Origin: a candidate division Zixibacteria bacterium RBG-1
GTDB taxonomy: Bacteria > Zixibacteria > MSB-5A5 > DSPP01 > RBG-1
Reading direction: 5' to 3'
DNA: 64,000 nt
Assembly (NCBI GenBank): GCA_000447245.1
Contig: AUYT01000001.1
Coordinates: 1,792,001 to 1,856,000 of the forward strand
Shown here one piece after another: positions 29,327 to 39,442 of the stretch. Both the position numbers and the translations under genes were made by a program. Position 1 is the stretch's first letter. The number at the start of each line of letters is the position of its first letter. The notes under the pieces were generated by a model that saw only the letters and a program-made list of their open reading frames with translations, did no database searches and had not been told where the DNA came from.

Positions 29327-30079
29327 CTAACCGCACAGTACCGCACCGCCGTTGACATTTAATATTTCTCCGGTGATGAAGCTGGATAAATCACTGGCTA
29401 AAAACAAAACAGCTCCGGCAATTTCTTCAGGGGTACCGACTCTTTTCAAAGGGATTGTGCTTAAAATTTTTTTACTCTCCTTGCTTTTTAAGGCAGCTTT
29501 GCTCATATCTGTATAAACCCAGCCCGGAGCCACGCAGTTGACTCTAATGTTCCACGGGGCAAGTTCGGTGGCTAAAGACTTGGTCAAGCTGATTATAGCA
29601 CCTTTGCTGGCGGCATAATGAGAATGCTCCGTCTCTCCCCTTTGACCGGCCGTGGATGATATATTTATAATATTGCCTGCTTTTTGTTTTTTCATAAAAG
29701 GGACAACTGCTCGTGTAAGATAGAACACACCTCTCAAGTTCACATCCAAAGTTTCATTTAAAATCTTATCCGACATTTTATCAATGGGGGCATAAGTCCA
29801 GACCCCCGCATTATTGACTAAGATATCAACTCTGCCCAAGCTCTTAATTGCAAATTTAACAATCTTTCTACAGTCAGATTCTGAGGCAATATCAGCTTTA
29901 AAAGGTAAGGCCTTTATCTTGAATTTTTGACATTCTTCAACCAGTTTATCAATATTTTTAGTTTGGTGATAATTAATAATCACATTTGCACCAGCTTTGG
30001 CAAAATAAAGCGCACAAGCTTTTCCGATTCCTCTGGAAGCTCCGGTGATTAAGGCAACTTTATTTTTAAGATTAATCAT
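29327..30079 (-). CDS. Short-chain dehydrogenase/reductase, FabG-like
   Basis: A 250-residue NAD(P)H-dependent reductase. It has the cofactor motif TGASRGIG (about 13-20), NNAG near 90, the catalytic Ser in NISSTAGQRG and YAASKGA with the Tyr-Lys pair. The C-terminus NVNGGAVLCG is typical of 3-oxoacyl-ACP reductases. Its natural substrate could be a fatty-acid intermediate or another ketone. It follows guaA by 15 bases. It lies at the tail of the lipid A operon, which would fit a fatty-acid role but does not prove it. Confidence 0.9.
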   Translation of the reverse strand: MINLKNKVALITGASRGIGKACALYFAKAGANVIINYHQTKNIDKLVEECQKFKIKALPFKADIASESDCRKIVKFAIKSLGRVDILVNNAGVWTYAPIDKMSDKILNETLDVNLRGVFYLTRAVVPFMKKQKAGNIINISSTAGQRGETEHSHYAASKGAIISLTKSLATELAPWNIRVNCVAPGWVYTDMSKAALKSKESKKILSTIPLKRVGTPEEIAGAVLFLASDLSSFITGEILNVNGGAVLCG

Positions 30080-30094
30080 TTTTTATTGGAATTT

Positions 30095-31621
30095 TCACTC
30101 CCATTCAATGGTAGCTGGTGGTTTTGAACTCACGTCATAAACTACCCGGTTAACCCCCTTGACTTCGTTTATAATTCGATTGGAAATCTTTTGTAACAAT
30201 TCATAGGGTAATTTGGCCCAGTCAGCCGTCATTCCATCTAAAGAAGTCACGGCTCTTAAAGCCATCACATTTTCATAAGTTCTTTCATCTCCCATCACAC
30301 CCACAGTCTGAACCGGAAGCAGAACAGAAAACGCCTGCCAGACCTGGTCGTAAGAGCCGGAATTTTGCAATTCCTCCATAAAGATAGCATCCGCTTCCCT
30401 CAATAGATTCAGTCTTTTTTCGGTAATTTCACCGATTACTCGGACCGCCAGGCCGGGACCTGGAAAAGGATGTCTTTTGAGTAATTTCTCCGGCACCCAT
30501 AATTTTTTCCCTAATTCTCTAACCTCATCTTTGAATAATTCTTTCAAAGGCTCTATTAATTTTAAATTCATAACTTCGGGTAATCCGCCCACGTTATGAT
30601 GAGATTTGATGGTAGCCGAAGGCCCTTTAAATGAGCGGCTTTCGATTAAATCCGGATACAATGTCCCTTGAGCCAGAAATTTTATATCACCAATCTTGTT
30701 AGCTTCTTCCTCAAACACTTCGATAAAAACCCTTCCGATGATTTTTCTTTTTTCCTCCGGGTCTATAACGCCTGAAAGGGCCTTTAAAAATTTATCCTTA
30801 GCATCCACCAGTCGAATATTCAAATTAAACTTTTTAAATGTTTCCAAAACTTCCCTTGCTTCATTTTTTCTCAACAAGCCGTTGTCCACAAAAATACCAT
30901 GAAGATTTTTCCCCACAGCTTGATTCACCAAAGCCGCACAGACAGTGGAATCAACTCCTCCGCTTACGGCACAGATGATTTTTTGGTTATTCACTTCTTC
31001 TTTGATTCTGGAGACAGAGCTGGAAATAAAACTTTCTGTGGTCCAGTCCCCTTTACATTTACAAATTCTAAATAAAAAGTTTTGCAAGATTTGTTTGCCC
31101 TTTTCGGTATGGGCGACTTCCGGATGAAATTGAACTCCGAATATTTTCCTTTCTTTATTTGCTATGGCTGCAAATTGCAAGCTTTCGGTTTTAGCCAGCG
31201 GCTCAAATCCAGGGGGTAGTGAAACTACTGAATCTCCGTGACTCATCCAGACCTGGAAGGTTTTGGGACAGTCTTTGAACAGTTCAGAATCCTTTTGAAG
31301 TTGCAAAATCGCTTTGCCGTACTCCCGGCTTTGAGATTTGACTACTTTGCCCTCCAATAAATGAGCCATCAGTTGCAGACCGTAACAAATACCCAAAACC
31401 GGGACTTTTAAATCAAAAATTTCAGTAGAAACCAAAGGTGCTCCCGGATCAAAAACACTGGACGGCCCTCCGGATAGAATTATTCCTTTCAAATTTTTCG
31501 GAAAAGATTTTACGGGGATATTCCCAGGATAAATTTCGCAGAATACTTTTTGCTCCCGGACTCGGCGGGCAATTAATTGGGTGTACTGCGAGCCGAAATC
31601 TAAAATTAAGATGCTCTCCAT
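30095..31621 (-). CDS. guaA: GMP synthase (glutamine-hydrolysing)
   Basis: A 508-residue two-domain enzyme making GMP from XMP. The GATase domain carries the nucleophile in [10 protein letters not shown] and [11 protein letters not shown]. The PP-loop is [14 protein letters not shown] near 220. The C-terminal dimerisation domain ends [11 protein letters not shown], intact and full length. It lies 25 bases downstream of nadB. The lipid A operon thus continues into nucleotide and NAD synthesis genes. Confidence 0.97.
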   Translation of the reverse strand: MESILILDFGSQYTQLIARRVREQKVFCEIYPGNIPVKSFPKNLKGIILSGGPSSVFDPGAPLVSTEIFDLKVPVLGICYGLQLMAHLLEGKVVKSQSREYGKAILQLQKDSELFKDCPKTFQVWMSHGDSVVSLPPGFEPLAKTESLQFAAIANKERKIFGVQFHPEVAHTEKGKQILQNFLFRICKCKGDWTTESFISSSVSRIKEEVNNQKIICAVSGGVDSTVCAALVNQAVGKNLHGIFVDNGLLRKNEAREVLETFKKFNLNIRLVDAKDKFLKALSGVIDPEEKRKIIGRVFIEVFEEEANKIGDIKFLAQGTLYPDLIESRSFKGPSATIKSHHNVGGLPEVMNLKLIEPLKELFKDEVRELGKKLWVPEKLLKRHPFPGPGLAVRVIGEITEKRLNLLREADAIFMEELQNSGSYDQVWQAFSVLLPVQTVGVMGDERTYENVMALRAVTSLDGMTADWAKLPYELLQKISNRIINEVKGVNRVVYDVSSKPPATIEWE

Positions 31622-31646
31622 TGAGAAATATAAGCTAAAATCTCTT

Positions 31647-33257
31647 TTAAGGCAAATCTTTTCTTAAAATAGTATCTCTCAGGAACTTTTTATCGTCTTT
31701 TTTGGGATAATCTAAAGTGTAATGCAGACCCCGAGACTCTTTCCTTTTCAGGGCGGAGAGAACCACTAATTCAGCCACTGTTACCATATTGCGCAGTTGA
31801 ATCAAATCGTATCTAACCGGATTGGCTTTATAGAAAGCTTCTATCTCCTCCTTTAGAATTTCAATTCTTTTCAAAGCTTTATTCAAACGGGAATTGGAGC
31901 GCACAATCCCCACATAATCCCACATAATTTTTTGTAGCTCTTCTCTATCATGAGCTAAAACCACCCATTCTTTCTGGTCAAAAACCCCGGCCACAGACCA
32001 GTCGTAAAATTCTGGAAAAGTTTCCCATTTGAGTTTTGACAACAGACATTTGGAACTCTGGGAAGCAAACCGGGCAAAAGCTAAACCTTCTAAAAGTGAA
32101 TTGCTTGCTAAACGGTTGGCACCATGTAAGCCGGTGTAAGCGGCTTCGCCGCAGGCATAAAGATTTTCCAGAGAGGTTTTCCCTTCTGCGTCAGTCAGAA
32201 TTCCGCCGCACATATAATGAGCGGAAGGGACTACCGGAATCCATTGTTTGGTAATATCAATCCCTAAAGGGAGACAGTAATTATAAATGTTAGGAAATCT
32301 CTGTTTAATAAAATCTTGGTCCAGAAAGGTAATATCCAGATATACACAAGAGTCACCGGTTTTCTTTAGTTCCGCATCAATCGCACGAGCCACGACATCT
32401 CGGGGCGCCAAATCCCCCAAGGGGTGATATTTTTCCATAAAAGTTTCACCCGATTTTAATTTCAATTTACCACCCTCGCCTCGAATGGTTTCTGAAATTA
32501 AAAAATATTTACCCTTTGGGTGAAATAACGAAGTGGGGTGAAACTGGAAAAACTCCATATTGGCAATTTCTGCTCCGGCTCGATAAGCCATGGCCACTCC
32601 GTCACCTGTGGCTATCTCCGGATTGGTGGTGTGCAGATATATTCGGCCGGCACCTCCGGTGGCAATCAAAGTGATTTTGGCTAAATATTTTTCCACTTGA
32701 TTGGTTTCCACATTTAAGACATAGGCTCCCCAGCATTCAATTTTTTCCTTTCTCTTTGACTTTTTTTTACGCTGATGCTGTGTTAATAAGTCAATGGCCA
32801 GGTGGTTTTCAAAAATAGCTATATTCTTTTTTTTTCTGACATTTTCTAACAAAACTCTTTCCAGCTCTCTTCCGGTGGCATCTGCCACATGCACCACTCT
32901 ATTTTTGGAATGTCCTCCCTCTTTGCCCAAATCAAACTCTTTTGAGTTTTTCATGCTGAACCTTACCTCCAGTTCCTGCAACTCTTTAATGCATTTGGGA
33001 CCGGCTTCCACCACTTTTTGCACTATTTCTCTTTTGGCCAAACCGTCACCGGCTTTCAAAGTGTCCTGGATATGTTCTTCAAACGAATCTTCTTTAGAAA
33101 CTACGGCTGCAATTCCTCCCTGGGCGTAGTTGGTATTGGAATCGCTATCCTGTTTTTTGGTTATTATTGCTACAGTTCCAAAATCGGAGACTTTAAGTGC
33201 GTAAGAAAGTCCGGCTATACCGGAGCCAATGATTAAGAAATCAACTTGCTCGGTCAT
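31647..33257 (-). CDS. nadB: L-aspartate oxidase
   Basis: A 536-residue FAD enzyme that makes iminoaspartate for NAD synthesis. The FAD-binding motif [12 protein letters not shown] is at the N-terminus. The fumarate-reductase-like core has [19 protein letters not shown] and [13 protein letters not shown], and [10 protein letters not shown] and [19 protein letters not shown] are intact. The C-terminal helical domain is complete. It overlaps lpxK by 4 bases. The next steps (nadA, nadC) are not in the window. Confidence 0.96.
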   Translation of the reverse strand: MTEQVDFLIIGSGIAGLSYALKVSDFGTVAIITKKQDSDSNTNYAQGGIAAVVSKEDSFEEHIQDTLKAGDGLAKREIVQKVVEAGPKCIKELQELEVRFSMKNSKEFDLGKEGGHSKNRVVHVADATGRELERVLLENVRKKKNIAIFENHLAIDLLTQHQRKKKSKRKEKIECWGAYVLNVETNQVEKYLAKITLIATGGAGRIYLHTTNPEIATGDGVAMAYRAGAEIANMEFFQFHPTSLFHPKGKYFLISETIRGEGGKLKLKSGETFMEKYHPLGDLAPRDVVARAIDAELKKTGDSCVYLDITFLDQDFIKQRFPNIYNYCLPLGIDITKQWIPVVPSAHYMCGGILTDAEGKTSLENLYACGEAAYTGLHGANRLASNSLLEGLAFARFASQSSKCLLSKLKWETFPEFYDWSVAGVFDQKEWVVLAHDREELQKIMWDYVGIVRSNSRLNKALKRIEILKEEIEAFYKANPVRYDLIQLRNMVTVAELVVLSALKRKESRGLHYTLDYPKKDDKKFLRDTILRKDLP

Positions 33258-34354
33258 AATCCTAAAACTTGTTTTAATTTTTGTTCCAAAACTTCTTCAC
33301 CAATAGTTATCTCAACTTGTATACCCAGTGCGTATATGGGCAGGTTCGAATCAATTTTAGGCAGACGAACTTTATCTTTTTCAGTAGTAACTAAAAAATC
33401 AACTTTCTGATTTAAACCCTCCTCAACCAAATTGAGCATATCCTTTTCTTTATAAACGTAATGGTCTGGAAAAAACTTGGTCGCTGCAATCTGAATTTGG
33501 GATTGGTTCAAACTGCTAATAAAAGAATAAGGATTTGCAATACCGCAGAAAGCCAAACCGCTTTTCTCATTTAATTGTTCTATAGGCATAATTTCTTCAG
33601 AATAAACATTCACGAAATGATTTTTTCCGTATTGAGATTTTATAATGGGAGCTTTTGAAATACTAGTTAGATAATTCAAAAGTTTCTGTTTAGAAGCATC
33701 CTGGTCAACTTTATTTAAAATCAACAAATCGGCTCTTTTCAAGTTTTTCGTAGGCTCTCTTAAAATTCCGGCTGGAAGCAATTTAAAATTTCCGAAAGGA
33801 TTGGTGGCATCAATAATCACAATTTCTAAATCCTTTTTTAGGCTTTTATTCTGGAACCCGTCATCTAAAATCAGAACCTGGGCTTGCCTATTCTGCAGAA
33901 CCCACCTACCGGCTTCTGCTCTATCGGAGTTCACAACTATGGGAATTCCATTCAATTTGGATGCCATCAAAAACGGCTCATCTCCTACTTCCCACCAATT
34001 TTTTTGAGTTTTATTTTTCTCATCCAGAATAAGTTGTCCGGAGCTTTTTCTGCCGTACCCCCGCGTTAAAATAGCTACTTTTTTCCCAGATTTACTAATT
34101 TTATCAGCCAAAAAAATAGTCCAAGGGGTTTTTCCGGTTCCTCCAACTGTAATATTACCTATGCTGATTACTTTTGCGTTAGGGAAATCTTTTTTCAAGT
34201 CACGGGTCTTCAAAATTCCGACGGAATACAAAAAGTTCCCGAGTGAGTACAATAAAAAATATAGCCAAGAAAGTAATATCAAAATTGGTTTTAAAATTAA
34301 TAACTTTTTTAAATCAGTTTTTTGAAATAATTGAAATTTTAGATTTTCTAGCAT
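33254..34354 (-). CDS. lpxK: Tetraacyldisaccharide 4'-kinase
   Basis: A 366-residue membrane-associated kinase that adds the 4'-phosphate of lipid A. An N-terminal helix (about 25-45) precedes the P-loop-like GNITVGGTGKTPW, and ILTRGYGR and ILDDGFQN follow. Length is slightly above the family norm. Its ATG overlaps the waaA stop as TAATG, so the two are translationally coupled. It is the sixth cistron of the lipid A operon. Confidence 0.95.
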   Translation of the reverse strand: MLENLKFQLFQKTDLKKLLILKPILILLSWLYFLLYSLGNFLYSVGILKTRDLKKDFPNAKVISIGNITVGGTGKTPWTIFLADKISKSGKKVAILTRGYGRKSSGQLILDEKNKTQKNWWEVGDEPFLMASKLNGIPIVVNSDRAEAGRWVLQNRQAQVLILDDGFQNKSLKKDLEIVIIDATNPFGNFKLLPAGILREPTKNLKRADLLILNKVDQDASKQKLLNYLTSISKAPIIKSQYGKNHFVNVYSEEIMPIEQLNEKSGLAFCGIANPYSFISSLNQSQIQIAATKFFPDHYVYKEKDMLNLVEEGLNQKVDFLVTTEKDKVRLPKIDSNLPIYALGIQVEITIGEEVLEQKLKQVLGL

Positions 34355-35631
34355 TACTTAGCTAACTTAAAAATCTCTATAATTGAATTCTGAGCTGTGC
34401 CGCAGTTGGCTTGGATGGCGGTTTTCACCTTTTGGGCTAAAATGTTCGGATCCCCATTATTATTAAGGAACTTTAGGGCTGAATCCACAAATTCCTGGCA
34501 ATTTTTTACTTGGACTGCGGCCTGGGCTCCTATGAGAATATCAGCGGCTTTCCGATAATGCTCAATGTGGGGACCGAATAGAACCGGAACCCCAAAAATG
34601 GCTGGTTCTAAGGGATTGTGTCCACCCAAAGGAACCAAACTGCCACCTACAAAAGCCAGGTCAGCCAGGCCATAGACTTCGGCTAATTCACCCATGCTAT
34701 CTAATATCAGAACTTGGGGAATTCTGCTCCGGTCTGATTTTTTTAACCACTTGCTTTTTCTGACATAACTAAATCTTCTTTGGCTTAGTAATTCCTCGAT
34801 ATTCCTTAATCTTTTTAAATGCCGGGGAGCCAGAATGAGCAACAGATTGGGAAATTTTTCTTTCAGTTTCTGATATGATTCTAAGATAATTTCCTCTTCC
34901 CCGGGACGGGTGCTTCCGGCTACCAGCAGCCTTAAATCTGGCGACAGCTTTAAGCCTTCCTTGGTAAATCTTTTTTGAAATTTTTGCCACAAGAATGCCT
35001 CAAATTTCAGGTTGCCGGTTATGATAATCTTATCTGGCTTTGCCCCTATGGTTTTAATTCTATTTGCATCCTCTTCGGTCTGCATACAGAACAAATCCAC
35101 ATATTCTAAAACTGCCCTGCAGAGAGATTTAAAGTACAGATATCTTTTATAAGAACGGGGGGAGATTCTGCCGTTCACCAAACTGACCACCGAGCCGCTT
35201 TCTTTGGCTTTTCTTATCATATTGGGCCAGAGTTCAGTTTCTATCAAAATTAAGATTTTGGGATTTAAAGTTTTCACAACATGCTGGACCACCCCGGGTA
35301 AATCCACCGGCGCAAAAATAAATCCATCCACATTTTTTAAAATCTTTTCTGCTTGATTCTTGCCTGTCCTGGTAGTGTTGGAGAGAATAATTTTATAGTT
35401 AGGGTTAAGAAATTTTATAGTATCTACCAAGGGTCCCAAAGCTTTTACTTCGCCGACTGAAGCCGCGTGAATCCAGATTAAATTTCCATTTTGGGCCAGA
35501 TGTCTTATGGGTTGGGGCAATTTTCCTAAACGCTGCAGAACTCCATGTCTGCCAAAAATTCCTCTGATAAATAAATAAGGGAAGGCGAGAAAAAAAAGTA
35601 TGGTTAAAACAATATTATAGAATAAATACAT
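34354..35631 (-). CDS. waaA: Kdo transferase (3-deoxy-D-manno-octulosonic acid transferase)
   Basis: A 425-residue GT-B glycosyltransferase that adds Kdo to lipid IVA. The N-terminal membrane anchor covers about 3-20. The conserved IWIHAASVGEV lies near 52, RISPRSYKRY near 155, VAGSTRPGEEE near 237, and GGSLVPLGGHNPLEP near 325, all diagnostic. Whether one or two Kdo residues are added cannot be read. It follows the DUF374 gene by 25 bases and couples to lpxK. Confidence 0.96.
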   Translation of the reverse strand: MYLFYNIVLTILFFLAFPYLFIRGIFGRHGVLQRLGKLPQPIRHLAQNGNLIWIHAASVGEVKALGPLVDTIKFLNPNYKIILSNTTRTGKNQAEKILKNVDGFIFAPVDLPGVVQHVVKTLNPKILILIETELWPNMIRKAKESGSVVSLVNGRISPRSYKRYLYFKSLCRAVLEYVDLFCMQTEEDANRIKTIGAKPDKIIITGNLKFEAFLWQKFQKRFTKEGLKLSPDLRLLVAGSTRPGEEEIILESYQKLKEKFPNLLLILAPRHLKRLRNIEELLSQRRFSYVRKSKWLKKSDRSRIPQVLILDSMGELAEVYGLADLAFVGGSLVPLGGHNPLEPAIFGVPVLFGPHIEHYRKAADILIGAQAAVQVKNCQEFVDSALKFLNNNGDPNILAQKVKTAIQANCGTAQNSIIEIFKLAK

Positions 35632-35656
35632 TTTAAAGTGAGTTTAGGTAACCACT

Positions 35657-36334
35657 TTAGTTCCTGTTATGGAAAAAAGTATCTGCTTGGGTCGTCAGTT
35701 CCGACAATTGCTTTTCTAATTCATAAATTTTCCCGCTCAGCTCCTCATCTGTCGATTCTTTTTTAACGTAAATCGGTTTTCCTAAAATAATGACTGTCTT
35801 TGAAAACGGCTTGGGAATCAGAAAACTATCCCAACTCTTTAGTCTCCAAGCTTTTTGGGCTGAGCTGGAAATAGGCATTATGGGCAAACCCGACCTTTGC
35901 GCAATATAAATTGCTCCAGACTGTACTTTATGAGGAGGACCTTTGGGACCATCCGTAGTAATAGCAAGGTCATAGCCGTCCTGAATTTTAGAAACCATCT
36001 GAAAAATAGCTTGAGTCCCTCCTCTGGTAGTTGAGCCTCTTATTGGTACGAAACCTAACTTTTGAACAGTGCGCGCAATGAATTCGCCGTCTCTATGCTG
36101 ACTGATTAAAACATGTACCTTCTGCCAGCGGTGAGCGAAAGTTAAAATCAACAGGCGCCCATGCCAGAGAGCGTATATAACCCTTTGCCCACTTTTACGC
36201 ACTTCCTGTAAATTCTCCAGGCCCCTCCAACTGATTCTCAATGTTTTTCCTAAAAGCCATACCAGTGCCGGACCAAGCCAGGAGACCAGCCACACCAGAA
36301 AATTATCTTTGAGCGTTTTCAAACTTCTTTCCAT
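35657..36334 (-). CDS. DUF374 lysophospholipid acyltransferase-like protein
   Basis: A 225-residue LPLAT-superfamily protein with an N-terminal hydrophobic segment (about 12-30). It has YALWHGRLL near 56, the acyltransferase-like ISQHRDGEFIARTV (the Hx(2-4)D-type core), RGSTTRGG and TDGPKGPPHKVQSG. The family is found in lipid A clusters of bacteria with no clear LpxL, and neither lpxL nor lpxM is seen here. It may therefore acylate lipid A or its precursor, which is an inference. It lies between lpxB (32 bases upstream) and waaA. Confidence 0.85.
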   Translation of the reverse strand: MERSLKTLKDNFLVWLVSWLGPALVWLLGKTLRISWRGLENLQEVRKSGQRVIYALWHGRLLILTFAHRWQKVHVLISQHRDGEFIARTVQKLGFVPIRGSTTRGGTQAIFQMVSKIQDGYDLAITTDGPKGPPHKVQSGAIYIAQRSGLPIMPISSSAQKAWRLKSWDSFLIPKPFSKTVIILGKPIYVKKESTDEELSGKIYELEKQLSELTTQADTFFHNRN

Positions 36335-36366
36335 TATAATCTAAGTAAAACTAAGTCCTTGTCAAA

Positions 36367-37518
36367 CTAAGCCACTAGAATCTGGTTGACAATTTTAGCT
36401 GCTCTAAGGTAGGGGGAATCTCCGTTTTTGTTATTATTTGAACTCAATTTTACTTTTATTTGACTCAATTCTTGTTTGGTTTGCTGATATTTAATTTTAT
36501 CCTGAAGAATCTTTTCCATTTCCTGCGCAATCAAGAGAGGGCTGGCCTGGGATTGAATAAATTCCGGCACAACTTGTTTTTGAGCTATCAGGTTTACCAT
36601 TGAAATATAGGGAACTTTTACCAAAAGTTTGGCTAAAAAATAGGTCATAAAATTGGTTTTATAAATTACCAGCATGGGAGTCTCCATTAAAGCTGATTCC
36701 ACTGTGGCTGTGCCGGAAGTTACCAAAAGTAAATCAGAATATTTCATGACATCATAAGTCAAATTTTCCAGAACTTTGGCATCGGAATTTTGATTTAACT
36801 GGGACAAGATTGACATTCTATTAATAGTTGGAGCTAATCCAATGGCTACTTTAATATTTTTCATCTTATTTTTTAGTTTTTGACAAGCCTCCAGCATCAC
36901 CGGTAATATTTTTTTAATTTCCTGTTCACGCGACCCGGGTAAAAGTCCGATTATGGTTTGGTCCCTATCAGCCTGTATCTTTTCTAAAAATTTTGCTTTT
37001 TGTAAAACTGGTTTAGTCAGGTTTACTAAAGGATGCCCTACTAATTCAACATTCACACCCTCTTTTTTGTAGAAATCAACCTCAAAAGGGAAAAAGACAA
37101 TCATTTTATCCACATACTTTTTAATCTTTTGGACCCGATTCTTTCTCCAGGCCCAGACCTGGGGAGAAATATAGTAGACGATGGGGATATTTTTTTGCTT
37201 TAATGTTTTAGCTAATCTTAAATTGAAACCGGAATAGTCGATTAAAATAGCTAAATCCGGTTTATTTGAATCGATTTGCTTTGTCATATCTTTGAAAACT
37301 TTTCGCAGAAAATTCAGATGTGACAAAATCTCAAACAATCCCATAAAAGAGACCTGGTTGATATGATATAAAATTTTTAAACCCTCATTTCTCATGTTAT
37401 CTCCCCCTATACCAAAGAACTCCACCCCTGGATTAATTTTTTTTAATTCTTTTAACAATCCGGCTCCGTGTAAATCTCCGCTAGCTTCGCCCGCTACCAC
37501 TAAAATGTTTTTCTTCAT
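36367..37518 (-). CDS. lpxB: Lipid-A-disaccharide synthase
   Basis: A 383-residue GT-B enzyme that condenses UDP-2,3-diacylglucosamine with lipid X. I place the start at the ATG at 37518, since the sequence NILVVAGEASGDLHG, conserved at the family N-terminus, begins two codons later. An ATG at 37566 would add 16 basic residues inside the preceding gene. Further motifs are FFGIGGDNM, YYISPQVWAWR, GLLPGSREQEI and LVTSGTATVESALM. It follows the oxidoreductase gene by 7 bases. Confidence 0.95.
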   Translation of the reverse strand: MKKNILVVAGEASGDLHGAGLLKELKKINPGVEFFGIGGDNMRNEGLKILYHINQVSFMGLFEILSHLNFLRKVFKDMTKQIDSNKPDLAILIDYSGFNLRLAKTLKQKNIPIVYYISPQVWAWRKNRVQKIKKYVDKMIVFFPFEVDFYKKEGVNVELVGHPLVNLTKPVLQKAKFLEKIQADRDQTIIGLLPGSREQEIKKILPVMLEACQKLKNKMKNIKVAIGLAPTINRMSILSQLNQNSDAKVLENLTYDVMKYSDLLLVTSGTATVESALMETPMLVIYKTNFMTYFLAKLLVKVPYISMVNLIAQKQVVPEFIQSQASPLLIAQEMEKILQDKIKYQQTKQELSQIKVKLSSNNNKNGDSPYLRAAKIVNQILVA

Positions 37519-37525
37519 GTATGGC

Positions 37526-38536
37526 TCACAACAATTTCTTTCTGTGTGCCTGCGTCTTCTTTTCAATCTCTAAAGCCACTTCCAAGGCCTTCTTAGCTTC
37601 TTTGCCTGATACCAAAGGCTGAGTCCTATTTTTTACTGAATCTAGGAAAGATTTAAGTTCCAGAGTCAACATATCCTGATTCTCAACTTTTGGTTTTTCA
37701 TAAACTACAGTTTTCCCGATTTTTTCCACTGGAATTTTACCCACGATATTTTTCTCAACTAGGCCCGGATTGTTGAGAGCGGTGGTCGGAATCAGTTTAT
37801 ACACTTCTAAGCTTCTATCCAATAAATCCAGAGACAGATACAAATCTTTTTGGAAAATTCTCAATTTCCGCATGGGCTTGGGGGAAATCCGCGAAGCGGT
37901 GATATTAGCCACACAGCCATTTTTGAAAGTAATTCTGGCGTTGGCTATATCATCGGCTTCGGAGATGACAGAAATTCCAGCCGCTTGAATATCTTCTATA
38001 TCAGATTTGACCCAGGCTAAAATCAAATCGATATCATGAATCATTAAATCCAGAATAACCGCTACATCGGTTCCTCTTTCAGTGAAAGCTACCAGCCGGT
38101 GAGTTTCAATAAACTTGGGTTCTAAATTTATCTCTAAATCTTTTAGTACCAAAACCGCAGGATTAAACCTCTCTATATGCCCTACTTGCAATATCAAATT
38201 TTGTTTTTCTGCTAACTTAATTAGCTCCAGGGCTTGGGAAACGGTCTGAGTAATCGGCTTTTCAATTAGACAATCAATTTTTCTTTGTAGAACTCCTCTG
38301 GTAACTTGAAAATGAGCCGAAGTCGGAACCGCAATGCTTACAGCTTTAACTTCTGGCAATAAACTTTCCAGACTGTCGTAACTTTTTACACTTAAATCTC
38401 CGGCCACTTTCCGAGACTTTTCCTGATTTATATCATAGACTCCCGCCAACTCCACTTCCTGCAGCTGTGAGTAGATTCGGGCATGATGGGAACCCAAATA
38501 CCCCACACCGATTACCCCGACTTTGATTCTTCCCAT
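37526..38536 (-). CDS. Gfo/Idh/MocA oxidoreductase in the lipid A operon (GnnA-like)
   Basis: A 336-residue NAD(P)-dependent sugar oxidoreductase. It has a Rossmann domain with GVIGVGYLGSHHAR, the EKP signature in CLIEKPIT (catalytic Lys) and LMIHDIDLIL with the catalytic His. GHIERFNPAV is typical of the family. Its position between lpxA and lpxB resembles gnnA, whose product oxidises the 3-OH of UDP-GlcNAc for 3-amino lipid A. The partner aminotransferase gnnB is not in this window, so the role as GnnA is unproven. The enzyme could instead act in another nucleotide-sugar pathway. Confidence 0.82.
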   Translation of the reverse strand: MGRIKVGVIGVGYLGSHHARIYSQLQEVELAGVYDINQEKSRKVAGDLSVKSYDSLESLLPEVKAVSIAVPTSAHFQVTRGVLQRKIDCLIEKPITQTVSQALELIKLAEKQNLILQVGHIERFNPAVLVLKDLEINLEPKFIETHRLVAFTERGTDVAVILDLMIHDIDLILAWVKSDIEDIQAAGISVISEADDIANARITFKNGCVANITASRISPKPMRKLRIFQKDLYLSLDLLDRSLEVYKLIPTTALNNPGLVEKNIVGKIPVEKIGKTVVYEKPKVENQDMLTLELKSFLDSVKNRTQPLVSGKEAKKALEVALEIEKKTQAHRKKLL

Positions 38537-38567
38537 GATTACTATGAATATACTATATAAATGCAGA

Positions 38568-38590
38568 AGGGCGAAGTCTGTCTTCGCCCT
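38568..38590. repeat. Short perfect palindrome between gnnA-like and lpxA
   Basis: AGGGCGAAG (38568-38576) and CTTCGCCCT (38582-38590) are a perfect 9-base stem around TCTGT. The same GGGCGAAG stem recurs at 53151-53171. It sits in the 92-base gap inside the lipid A operon and could attenuate or protect the mRNA. Confidence 0.6.
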
Positions 38591-38628
38591 AAAAATATTC
38601 TTACCAAAATAAGCGGGTCAGTGGCCCT

Positions 38629-39441
38629 TTATTTAACTATTCCCCGTTCAGATTTCACTATAAAATCTATAATATTGTTCACTTCCGGAATCATCTCAAT
38701 TTCTGCTTTTATTTTTTCTAGAGCCTGTCTGGTATTCCATTTCGACCTGAATAAAATTCGGTAAACTTTTCCCAGAATTTCCAGAGTTTGAGTTGAGAAC
38801 CCCCTTCTTTGCAGACCTATTTTATTTATACCATAAATCTTCAGAGGGTATCCAGCTGCCAGCATATAAGGGCAGATGTCCATGGGAACCCGGAAACCAC
38901 CCCCGATTATGGAATGAGCTCCGATTCGAACGAACTGGTGGACTGGAACCACACCCCCTATGATGGCAAAATCCTGAATTTCTACATGTCCGGCTAAATT
39001 GACCGCGTTGGCTAAGATGACATTATCTCCAACAATGCAATCATGAGCAACATGCGTATAGGCCATCAAAAGACAGTTTTTGCCCACAGTAGTTTCACCT
39101 CTGTATTTGGTTCCCCGGCTTATGGTGACGTATTCACGAATTATGGTGTTATCCCCAATTTTTAGATTGGTTTTTTCCCCTTCAAATTTCAAATCTTGCG
39201 GCTCTCCCCCTAAAACAGCTCCCTGAAAAATCTGGCAGTTTCTACCGATGTGAGTCCCCGGCTCTACCAAAACATGGGAGTGTATTTTAGTGCCTGAGTC
39301 AATTAACACATCCTCATTTACAATCGAATAAGGCCCAATTTCAACATTCTCGGCAATTTCCGCTTTTTTAGAAATAAGGGCGGTAGGGTGAATTTTTTTA
39401 TTTTTTTCTTTCTCTATTTCTAACTCTGCTTTTTTAGGCAT
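38629..39441 (-). CDS. lpxA: UDP-N-acetylglucosamine acyltransferase
   Basis: A 270-residue left-handed beta-helix enzyme, the first committed acyl transfer of lipid A. The hexapeptide repeats run from about 17 to 195. The catalytic histidine region is AYTHVAHDC near 130, followed by the GGVVPVHQFVRIG turn. The C-terminal helical part is present. It begins one base after lpxC-fabZ ends. Acyl-chain specificity is not inferable by eye. Confidence 0.95.
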   Translation of the reverse strand: MPKKAELEIEKEKNKKIHPTALISKKAEIAENVEIGPYSIVNEDVLIDSGTKIHSHVLVEPGTHIGRNCQIFQGAVLGGEPQDLKFEGEKTNLKIGDNTIIREYVTISRGTKYRGETTVGKNCLLMAYTHVAHDCIVGDNVILANAVNLAGHVEIQDFAIIGGVVPVHQFVRIGAHSIIGGGFRVPMDICPYMLAAGYPLKIYGINKIGLQRRGFSTQTLEILGKVYRILFRSKWNTRQALEKIKAEIEMIPEVNNIIDFIVKSERGIVK

Positions 39442-39442
39442 C

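Noticed and set aside
37519-37566. Upstream ATG for lpxB at 37566
   Set aside because: It adds 16 basic residues inside the preceding gene, while the conserved LpxB start follows 37518.
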